A stretch of 64,000 bases of DNA, from assembly GCA_914767885.1 (NCBI GenBank), contig CAJZBQ010000060.1, forward strand, positions 620,001 to 684,000. Direction: 5' to 3'. Shown here one piece after another: positions 1 to 11,100 of the stretch. A program made the translations under genes and the position numbers. The notes under the pieces were generated by a model. It had not been told where the DNA came from, searched no databases, and saw only the letters and a list, made by a program, of their open reading frames with translations. The first letter of the stretch is position 1; every line of letters starts with the position of its first letter. Origin of the DNA: Blepharisma stoltei. Lineage: Eukaryota; Ciliophora; Heterotrichea; Heterotrichida; Blepharismidae.

Positions 1-549
1 TACCTGAGACAATGCATTTCTTGCGATTGTCATAAATGCATCATCAACGTTGACAGCATCCTTTGCTGATGTCTCATAGAACGGCATGTTTCCATTTTCT
101 CTACACCACTGGCTGGCTCTTGCATTCGGGACTTTTCTTTCGTCTTCTTTGTCTACTTTGTTCCCTAACACAACGAATGGGAAGTTTTCAGCGTCTTTAG
201 CATTGGACTGAGACAAAAATTCTTCTTTCCATGACCCAAGAGATTCAAAACTTTTGCTGGACGTAATGTCATAAACGAGAACGCAGCAGTCAGACCCTCG
301 GTAAAAGGCAGTGCCGAGGCTTTGAAAACGCTCCTGGCCAGCTGTGTCCCAAATTTGGAGGGTCACTAATTTGTCGTCGATCATAATTTCCTTTGTTAAG
401 AAGTCAGCACCAATTGTAGCTTTGTATTGCTGGGTGAAGCGCTTGTTAACGTACTGGTTCATGAGAGAGGTTTTTCCGACACTGAATAGGGATTACGCTG
501 AGTCGCCAAGGATGATTACTTTAAGAAGGTGCTTTCTTCCGGATGCCAT
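1..549 (-). CDS. RAB7: Rab7-type small GTPase (3' end beyond window)
   Basis: Small Ras-superfamily GTPase of late endosome/lysosome traffic. Read on the minus strand from the ATG at 549 ([20 protein letters not shown]). The P-loop GDSAVGKTS appears only after removing a 15-nt intron at 482-496 (GTAATCCCTATTCAG), which carries an in-frame stop. Switch I with YKATIGADF, switch [15 protein letters not shown], guanine-binding NKVD and TSAK are all present. YKATIGADF and the FQSLG after switch II are typical of Rab7. The frame is open to base 1, so the hypervariable C-terminus and prenylation cysteines lie outside the window; the last bases read GGTA on the minus strand and could be another intron start. 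Family assignment is firm, the Rab7 subtype likely. Confidence 0.9.
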
Positions 550-790
550 CTTTTATATTCTCCTCTTAAAGTATTCTGGCTTAAATTTTAAATAGAAATA
601 AATGTCTCAGCTGATTATGAGTATTGCTTAGATATTTTATTAAATAATTAATCTGATAGGGTAAGCTAGATTTATATGATTTTTATATTAAAGGGATTCT
701 ATAGAATTTATTAAAGAAAATATTTGTCTCAATATAAAGAAGAGATTTTAATATCTAAATACAAAAGTATTTGTTATCTAATAATAAACA

Positions 791-1660
791 CTATGAAAAT
801 CTTCTCATCAATTTATTGACTCTGCCTTTATTTTTCGGTAAAGGCTGCTCCTCTGGCATTATAAAAAACTCTTGTGGCACAGTCAAATAAGGCTCGCCTT
901 CCGGGTCAGGTCTGACATCAATTTGCGAATTATTCCAAAACGTCGCAATCGGCAATAACAAATCTTCATAATACTCAAAATTATTGTGGTCCATCTCAGG
1001 TGGAAGATGCAAAAAGCTTGCACCTGAGCAGTTTTCATGTAGTTTTTGAGAATGCGAATAAGGTATTAGTGTATCTTTTTGGCCATGCACAAAGAAAGCT
1101 GGGCATTGGATATAAGGCATGCAATCAATATTTTTAAATCTTTCAGCCACTAAATACTGAGCAAGTTTCCCTGCAATATTCCTGACAACGGCTCTGATAG
1201 ATGTGTAAGCTGACATTAAAAGCAAGCAGCCAGGATACCGGTGGCGAGCTAATCACGTAGCAGGGCCAGATCCAATGGACCTGCCAAATACAAAAATATT
1301 GGATGGTTGGACTTTTAGCACGTTTTCCACAAAACTAAATACACAGTTTGCATCTTCTAAAATTCGAGTGGCATTAGGCTTGCCAGAATACAAGCCATAG
1401 CCAGGATATTCCATAGAGAGAACATGGATTTTGAGGATTGTTCGAAAAAGGTCCATCATATCAAAGGTAAGCCCTAAGTCTTCTGCATTTCCATGGAAGT
1501 ATAAAAGAATTTTGCTTGAGCCTTCTTCACATTGAAGGAGTAAACATGGAATTGAGATATTTGATTTGTCGTCACGAGGAACCCAGATTAGTTCGTCTTT
1601 AAATTCCTCAAGTTCGTAGCTTGGCGGAGGGGCTGGAAACAGCAAAGCATTTAGTTCCAT
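791..1660 (-). CDS. Alpha/beta hydrolase, ABHD17/BEM46-like
   Basis: Serine hydrolase of the alpha/beta fold, about 289 aa, starting MELNALLFPAPPPSYELEEF. It has HGNAEDLG (oxyanion-hole strand), the nucleophile elbow GRSIGSG, an acidic VHGQKDTLIPYSHS segment, and a late histidine in MDHNNF: the usual Ser-Asp-His order. The order and spacing match ABHD17/BEM46 proteins, some of which remove palmitate from membrane proteins; the substrate here is inferred. The frame crosses one TGA (about 1251-1253) exactly where the family has coding sequence (PAT-W-LA), so TGA is read as Trp. The stop is TAG. No signal peptide or membrane segment is evident. Confidence 0.82.
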
Positions 1661-2163
1661 ATTTAGTTCTCTTATTTAAATATAAATTTCTTGTTATAAA
1701 GTAGAAGTGGCATGTAAGTTTTAATAGGAAGTTTTTAAATGCAGAAGGAAAGATTATATTTAGAATTGTTTATGATATATTTAAGGTAGACTATAGCTTA
1801 TTGTTAGCTGTGTGCATTTTTATAGTTGTATACTTAAAATTTCTTCCGTGATAATGGAGCTTTCTGTTTTAACTTGTGTAATATAATATCTTTTTGTAGA
1901 TAATAAAAGAGCTTCAATAGAAGTTTTTATATAAAAACACATTAAATTCAATACTCAAAGATATCCATCCTTATCCTGATAGTTTTTCTCTGTAAATATG
2001 TGTAAATTAATAGAAATTGCTTAAATTTAAAAAATCGTAATAGTAATTTATATGGTGCTAAAAATTAAACAATCGAGATAACTATATGCTATATTTTTGA
2101 TTTTTTATATGAATTAAGAAATAGCTTCTCTTTTAAACAGTAACTTATATTAAATTGGTTTAA
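1661..2163. other. Intergenic, AT-rich, no gene seen
   Basis: About 500 bases between two divergent genes. Very AT-rich and stop-rich in all frames. It presumably holds both promoters, but no specific element can be named. Confidence 0.6.
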
Positions 2164-5100
2164 ATGGGAAATACATTAAAAGCTCTAAAAGACCCAACGA
2201 AGCCAGCTGCAATTACTGGGATGATGCAAAGTAATTTATATTTAGACTCTTTAACTCCTCTCCAAGAGTGATCAAAAAGACCGAAAAATCCTTATTTTTT
2301 AAGGAAAAAAATCATGAATAAGAAAAAAGTGTTTAATCTACAATTTTTTAATATAATTTTATTTTCCAATTTTCTCCAATTGGTATTTTTAGAAAGCGAT
2401 TAATTTAACCTTTTTTAAGCAAGATTTTTTGATCTGGGATGTAAGCAAAATCAGAGAACTTCACGGCGCATTTAAAAGCATCTGTGATAACTTCGCAATG
2501 AGCATCACAGAATTTGATCAAATTTTTGGAACAGGAGAGTCAAGCTTTATGGTATGAGACACTGACAAAAATGGAATCATTGATGCCTTGGAACTTTTTT
2601 CAGGTCTCATTTTATTTGCAGATGCTAGAACTGAAGACAAAATTAGATGTAATTTCTATGCAGTCTTGTTCGATTTATTTGATTTTAATGAACTGCAAAG
2701 CATTTCTAAAACTGATTTGGAATTTCTAATATTTTGCTGTATAAGTTCTTCTTTTAAAGTCCATGGCCTTGCCGATGAAATAAAAGAGAAATCTATATCT
2801 GAAATGGTAATTAAAAACTTCCCTGACAGTTTCAGAATCACTTTGAGAGACTTGTTGCATTTTTGTGCGCACTCAGAAGAAGTTAACACTTTTTTTCAAT
2901 TTTTCAGGATCAGAGCTATTTCTTTACCAAAACCTTCAACCAAAAAAGATATTTATCAGCCACTGAGGAAAACATGGAGCTATGGAGGACTGGAGCACTC
3001 CAAAGCACTTAAAGAGCTTGATAACTCCATGGCAGGGAAAATTGAAAGCAATTTAAGGGTATGACTAGGGGCTGTACATGCACCATTATGTGCCCAGCAT
3101 GAAAAACGGCAAGAATCCCGAGCAAAAATGGGCCTTGCATGGGTATTTGGGATAAGAAGTGACGATACAAGGCACAATATTAAATGTGTCCCAGGACAAG
3201 ATATAATTATTTATTTTATTGCAAGTGTAGTTGTTGTGTACTATGCCAAGCTACTAAAGCAAAGACATTATTTAGAGCATGACCATGAAGTTATCAGCCT
3301 TGCTGTTGGTTCTGATGATATCGCTTGCAGTGGCGAATTGGGCGAACATCCAAAAATTCATGTATGGAAAATCAGCACATTAGAAACCTTACTCCCCCCC
3401 CCCTTTAAATTGAAACAAAATATAGGTAAAATTCCTACTTTTTTGGGAAATTACCCCCCTTTAAATTGAAACAAAATTTTATTATAATAGAAAATTTTAT
3501 AGTAAAAATCATTATTTTATATGTAAATACGTTAATACCCTATTTAATATGCTTCAAACATATAAGATTTAGAAATTAAACTCTATTTTGTCCAATTGTT
3601 ATGGGGAGAGTTAGAAGAATACCATTTCAGCAAGTTTACACTTTGAGATTGAGAAATTTATGAATTAAATTTTTCATGAAATTCTTTAAATTTATATAAT
3701 TTATTTTCTATAAAATTTTATCTCTGAAAAAATTTTTATTTATAATTTTTTTTTATAAAAAAATTTTCTTAACCCCCCTTTAAATTGAAACAAAATTTTT
3801 TGTTTCAATTTAAAGGGGGGGGGAGTTAGAGGTCTTATCTGGCGTCCACCAAGGCGCAGTGCCTCTGCTAGCTTTATCTTATAGCGACCAGCATATAATT
3901 TCTTGCTCAATCTATTCTTTAGTAATCTATGAATGGCGTACAAGGTCGATTTTAATTACAACCCACCATAATTACCCAATAGTTGACTTAACTGTGCTGC
4001 CAAGACTTGAAAGCTCTTCAGCTTGCTCTTTTATTGTTGCTTGTGAACAAGATTTTACACTTTACACAATACAAGAGAGCGAGCTTAATGTTTCCACATT
4101 AAGTCTTGACGCTTCACTTACAAAAAGCCACATAACGTGTGCGATGGGGCAAGTCCTTTATAATCAAGACCCAAATAAGGAAAGAACTTATATTCTCTTG
4201 ACTGGGCATGAAGATGGAAGTGTGCTAGTTTGGGCTTATCTAGAATTTCAAAGAGTATTGATAACGTATGAAGGGATAATTAAAATATGGCGTCTTCGTC
4301 TGGGCATGGCCTCCCGCCATGCAGCCTCGACTCATATTTTAATTATATCCGGCATATACATAAAATGGCGTATGGCGACCGACCCACCCTCTCAGTGGTG
4401 GTTACCCCATGTATATCCGGGCATGGTTTTTGGAGCCAGGAATTAGCCCAACAACGTCTGGGACCTCGAAGCGAGAGGCCTAAGCGCGAGAGCCGCTGTT
4501 TTTGCGACCAGACCCATGGGCAGTTATTCGTGACTTCTTTTTGCCAGCAGCGCTCAGCCCAGTGAGTGCCCGAAATGAGGCAGGGCGACTTACCTGCCTA
4601 AGCTGCTTTAGTGGCTCGCCCCGAATGGCGAAAGCTGTTGAGTTCTTTCTCGGGATGACCGGAAAAAAGAGGGAGGCGAGTTAGACACCAAAACGGGGGT
4701 CTCTCCAGTTGAAAAGGTGCCCTTCAATGGGCAGATCTGGCGGACGACGAAGCGGAGTTGGCGTAAACTTAGGCGACGATCCAAGTTGGAAATGGAGGTG
4801 GTCAGCAAAGCCGGTATAAGACGGCCCTTGACAATACCTCTACCGAGAAACCGGGGGTTTCGGGCCCGGGCTTGGTGAACGCTCTGCCACCACACGGGAA
4901 ACCGTGGCATGCGACCTCGGACGTAGTAGGGACCTTAAATACCCAGCGTAATCTTAATCTTAATCTTAATTATATATCCGGCAAGGTTTTGCATTTCAGA
5001 GAAGGACAGCAATGCTAGGTAAGCAAATTCTGGTGGAGCTCGGAGCCTGCCCAAGTCTAATTTCAGAAATGTTTTTTCCTCATGGGGAAGGAGGCACGCG

Positions 5101-8100
5101 AGTTGGAAAGGGGAAGCTCAGCAGAGTCCGTTAGGACCAATCGGGCAACTCCCTAGCGTGAAACTGGGGTTACGTCCCAGGCTTCGTGTTTTCCTTTTTG
5201 CCGAAAGCCTACCAGAAAATCCATTTTTTATGGATTTTCGGAATGGCAACCCATGTCCTCAAGCGAAGTAGCTCAGTCATGAGCCGTCGAAGTCGGCAAC
5301 ACCTGCGACTAGGTGCACCTTGGCGTAGCAAAGCTGGTCGACCCAGAGGCCGGTGGGCCCGATGCGCCATAGGCATACGGAAGCTCTGGGATGGGCAACC
5401 CCGTAAGGGACGTTAAGCGTATAAATCTAATAGAATAGATAACGTATGAAGGCTCAATTACATCAATTGAGCGATTTTATGAAAGCTATGCAATTGCGAA
5501 CTCAGTCGGAGTTATTTATTTATGGGACGATAAGCTTGAAAAATGCGTCAGAGTCATTGAGCTTTCGATGCTGCCATTTAAGCTACTGAGTTTTGAAGTC
5601 TCTTCAATGCATTTTATGAATAAAAGACTATATGTAAGCACCACAGGAGGAGATTTGATACAGCTAAGGATCATTAAAGAAGGCTATAAGCTTATAGCGA
5701 AAAGGATTCCTGGCATCATTCCGGTCCCCAGTAAGCAAAGAGCTATCACTTTTTTGTCAACTGAGCTGCCTTATTTGATAATTGGTGGAGAAAATGGGGT
5801 TGTCTGTGTAATAGATATAAGGAGCTATGAATTAATGGATGCATGAGCTGTAGGGTACTCTATATATTCTTTATGCTGTGCCAAATATGAAGACCATTTC
5901 TTTTTAGCAGCTGGGTGTGAGTCGGGGTCACTATTAGTAAGACAGGACTGGGATCTCGTAAGCACTCCTCAGGCAGGCTATGATACTATAACTGATGTAA
6001 AATTCATAAAAAAAGGAGAAAATCTCTTAGCTTCAAGCCTCGACTCAAATGTGTATGTATACAAATATCTAGAAGGAAACTATGAAAGAATTTTTATTAT
6101 TGCGATAGATACTGGAATTCCTCTAACGTTGGATATAAGTAAGGATGGGGAGCATATTTTGATTGTAACTGATAAACGAAAACTTATGATGATGGACGGC
6201 AATAATTTTGATTTGAATTTCACATATCATTAACATTGATTACTCAGATTTTTAAAGAGGCACTTTGCAGGAAGAAATATCAAAACTTCCTTTTAGCTCC
6301 CAATTGATGATGCTAACAACCATCTTGTCCACCAAGGATTCCAGAAGACCAACCAAAAGGGACTAAAAGCCACCACTGGTCGCATTGACCTCGCTTCAGA
6401 CTTGGCTTCTTCACGTGCTCTGCCTAAGGGTTACCCTCTCATGTGTTTCAAGCAGTAAAACTCCTATACGTTTTAAAATCCTGGAAAGTGACTTAGCTTA
6501 TACGATTAGTCATATTTGGCACTGTAGTTAAAAGTGCACCAGATAAACCATTTTCGTGCATAGCCATTTTATTATTATGAATTTCACATATCAAGAAGTT
6601 GCTTCCGTCAACTGAAGCAGGCTAAGAGCTTTTTTCCCAGTCCACCATGCCAAGACTTCAGACGAAAAAGAGTATTATTTACTTCCTATCAGTTGAAACA
6701 GTAAGGCTGACTGTATCGTCGCAGCTGACGCAAAAGGAGTCATTCATTTCTGAAAAAACGCTTCAAGGGTTAATGACGAAACTGGTCTTTTGCTTCCAGG
6801 CCACACTTCGGCTGTTCAAGACATCTGCTTGAAATCTCACATTTTGTTCACTCTCGGATATGAAGACAGAATGATAATGCAATGGAAATTTGAGCCATGC
6901 AAAACCATGATCCAGAAAATAAACAGCACAAGTGTGAACTCAATCCTATTGACAGAAATCCAATTATCTTGCCTTGATGATAAAAATAAACGTAAACACC
7001 CCAATCAAAAACTTGTCCAGACAGCTTTCCTTGATGCAGTTTTTGAAACTTCACATCAGTTTTTCGCCCAAGAAGATGCCCAGCGTCCTCCGTCTACCAC
7101 ATTAAAATTGAAATACATATATGGCTGCCAATTGAATTTACGAAATTCCCTTCATTATGTGCACATCCATACTGGTGACGACACTCGTCCTACATGTGAG
7201 AGAATGATTTGTTACTATGTTTCCCGCTATGGGATTACTTTTAACCCTTTTACTCAATCCCAGTCCTTTTATACATTCCACGAGCAGCGAATTTCAGCAT
7301 TAGACGTCCACCAAAGCCAAGCTATAGCAGCTACAGCTTCAAATGGGATAGTCCACGTATGAAAAGTCGCAGGGAGCTCTCAAATTTCAAAGCTAAAATC
7401 TTCAATGAGTGGCATATATATACTAAGATTTGGCAACAATAAACAAGGAGGAGAAATTTTAGCTGTGGTCGGAAAAGAAGCTGAGCAGCATTATATAGAA
7501 ATTTATGACTGAAAACATGAAAATCTGATCACAAAGGCTTGTGTTGGGAATGTTCAGGTCCAAGATTTCCAGTTTCATCCTACTGATTTATTTAATTTTG
7601 CAGTCTGTGGAGTCAACCACTTAAGCTTGTGGAAGAGATCAGGCAAATTTATAAAGTGCAAACAAATTATTACAGTTGAAAAAGAATTTACATGTATGCA
7701 GTTTTTGATTTTCCAAATGGGCACAATCAGACAAGAAGCAGATTTAACTATTGGATCAAGCCAAGGAGAACTAATGCTATGTGTTGAAGGAAGGCTCTTT
7801 TTACAAGTAGAACAAGCACATGAGGGAGCAATTTTTTGTATAAAGACCACAAATTATAAAGGAAATGACATAATTTTAACAAGTGGGCAGGACGGGTTTG
7901 TAAAGATATGGACACATGGCCTTAAACCAATTAATAAATTCCATATTTCGTCTATCAATGACTCAGCTCTCTCTCACTCCCCCCCCTTTAAATTGGAACT
8001 AAAAGTTTTGTTCCAATTTAAAGGGGGGTTAAGAAAATTTTTTAAAAAACAAATCAATATAAAATTTTTTATAAAAAAAAAGCTATATAAAACTTTTTAT

Positions 8101-11100
8101 AAAAAAAACAATTTCAAAAATTTATCGAATTAGATTAATAAATTTGTTTAATAAAATGCTATTAACTCTTTATCCTTTAAATCAAAGCAAGATATAACTA
8201 AATTTTTATTATTAATTAATACGCCACTATTATTGGTATCAAAACTATTTACACAAAAATTATTATTTTTATTGATAAAAAAAAATTAAAAAAAAAAATT
8301 TTAGAAAATTTATGGATCAAAAGTGCTAATTTTGTTTAAATGAGATGCGTTTACATTCTATTCTTTAAAATAAAGCAAGAAATAAGTAAATTTTTCAATT
8401 TTTGTAAAGAATTCGCATTGAATTTATATCAAAATAATTTAAATAAAAAATATCATTTTATCAAAAAAAATAAAAATTTTTTTTAAAAAATTTTTAAAAC
8501 AAAACAATTTAAATGTTTAAAAATTTGGCAATTAAGGCTAATAAATTTATTTAAATAAGATGCTCTTTATACTCTATTCTATAAACAAGAGCAAGATATA
8601 ACTAAATTTTTAATTTTAGTTAAGAAGAAACATTTAACTTATATCAAATCTTTCTACATAAAAATTATGATTTTTATATATAAAATTTTTTTATTATAAA
8701 ATTAAATTTTGTTCCAATTTAAAAGGGGGGCTAATTTACCAAAAAAGTGGAAATTTTACCTATATTTTGTTCCAATTTAAAGGGAGGGGGGAGTCAGATG
8801 AAATCCCATTTTATTACAAACTTGCAGGTTTATTCTTGTAACTCAAGGAAAATCCTTGACGAAACCTTGCCGAAAAAAGCAAAATTAGAAGCCTTGGTCA
8901 TTTTATTAGGAACTTCTGGAGGAGCACTTATGGAACTTAATTTGTCTAATATCAGAGGGGGTGACAAAATGAGACTGCAATATAAAGTTTATGTAGAAGG
9001 ACATTGCAAAGAAGGAGAAGGATCAAGAAAGCAGCTGATTACAATCCACCCTGAACTTAATGTGGTAGCTACTGTAGGTGATGATAGCACACTTAAGGTG
9101 TGGGATTATGAAATACATAATTTAATATTAACAAAGCAATTAGATACTGATACAAGGCCAAGCTCAGTTCAGTTCAGCAAAGCAGGACATTTAGCGATTG
9201 GCATGGACAATGGGATTTTGCTAATTTTACTATCTAAGCATGCAGCTTGGGGAATCGGATTAAAAACTGCTCCAGAGATTGTAGTCATTTTTTCGTCCAG
9301 AGAGTCGAATTCTGCGGTTTTAGCCCTGGAGTTCTCAAGCAATGAAGAATATTTACTCCCTCAGCTAAACTAAAACAAAACATCGGTAAAATTTGCATTT
9401 TTTTGGCTTTAACCCCCTTTAAATTGGAACAAAATTTGTATTTAAATAGTAAATTGTATCGATGAAAATATTAATTTTTAAAAAAATTAGTTTTGACCTA
9501 ATTTAATAGACAAATGCAAGTAGAATGCTATTTAAATGCTTTTACACTGAATCAATTAATTTTTTATTTAATTCTTCATAATAATCAATTATTGGGTTTA
9601 TTTATTTTTTTTAAGAAAAATTAAAGATGAAAATACTAATTAGTTTCGACCTAATTTAATGGAAAAAGTGCAAATAGAATATGATTAAAACAGTTTTCAC
9701 GCAGAATCGATTAATTTTTAAGCCATTTCTCCATAAACTAAATTAAAACTCAAAGTATTGTGCTCAATTTATATTTTTCTTAAGATTTTAAAAATTTTTA
9801 CAGAGATAATTTTTTTAAAAAAAAATTAACCCAACCCCCTTTAAATTTTAACAGGATTTTTTGTTTTATCAAAGTGAGGATTTAGCAGTCAGCTATGACA
9901 ACTACAGAGGCCAGCCAACTAAATTTAAGGCAGACTCCACAACTGTAAAAACCGGAGGTGGAGCTGAAATTCTGCATGGGTTCGTTGTGCTATACCAACA
10001 AGCAGATGGAGCTGAAGGCGTCACTTATAGAAAAATTTCCCGCATAGTTTTGCCTTTTTCTCATGTAAAAGATATGGCAGCCTACCCTTCACGTAGTGAA
10101 TGTGCAGTAACCCAAATGGAGTTTTCTTATGACTGTATGTATTTACTCCCCCCCCCTCCGTGAGCGAACAAAAAAATTTTGTTCACTCACGGAGGGGGGT
10201 TAATTTTTTTTTTTAAAAACAATTTATATATAAATTTTATAAAAAATATTTTTTTCGAAATTAAAAAAAATCCTAATTTGCAAAAATTGGGAAGCAAATA
10301 CTAATTTAATTTGCAAAATTTATGTTTTAAAACGCAATTTGTTTAAAATTAAACAGAATTAGCTCTAGATTTCATTATACTAATTATCACTTATATAGCA
10401 AAAATTTTTTTCCATTAAAATTTTTTCTATTAAAAATATTTTTGTTCACTCACGGAGGGTGGGTTTTTTTGGTCAAAAAATGGCGATTTTTCTAATGGTT
10501 TTGTTCGCTCACGGAGGGGGGGGGGGAGTTAGGGCTTTTCCACCAAAAAGTGAAATACCGTGAACATCTAGCAAACCCAGCTGACAGGAAGCCACTTTTA
10601 ATTATTTGGGATATCACCTCTGGTGAAGTTGTCGAAGATTTCGAAAATATGGGCAAAACTCAATGGGAAAAATTAATAGTACAATGTTTACTATATAGCT
10701 GCTTAAAGGCAGGGATGGATTATGTTGTGAATATAAATACCTCATCAATGGTAAGAGATGATATGTCAATGATTTTAGGAGCCTCAAATGGGCAGCTGCA
10801 AGTTGTAAGGATCCACAAATTGGCTGCAGAATATTTAAAAATACTGAGAGAGCACAATGAGACTGAAAATGAAGGGCTGGATCTCGCTAAGGTTGGGAGA
10901 TTGTTTTTTGGGCACTGCAGCCCAGTTATAAGCGCAGTGCTTAATAAAATACAGAAATATTTGTTTACAACTGCAATGAATGAAAAATGTATGATGCAGT
11001 GGGAAGTCATTGTAGAGCATAAGCATTGGGAATATGAGCAATTAGGATATACGATGCCCAGTGATCCTTTCCAAGAAACTCTTACCTCTGAGCAGTTTAC

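Noticed and set aside
4287..5416. Open frames inside the 4275-5437 insert as genes
   Set aside because: They lie wholly inside a retroelement bounded by a target duplication, are short, and match no recognisable domain.
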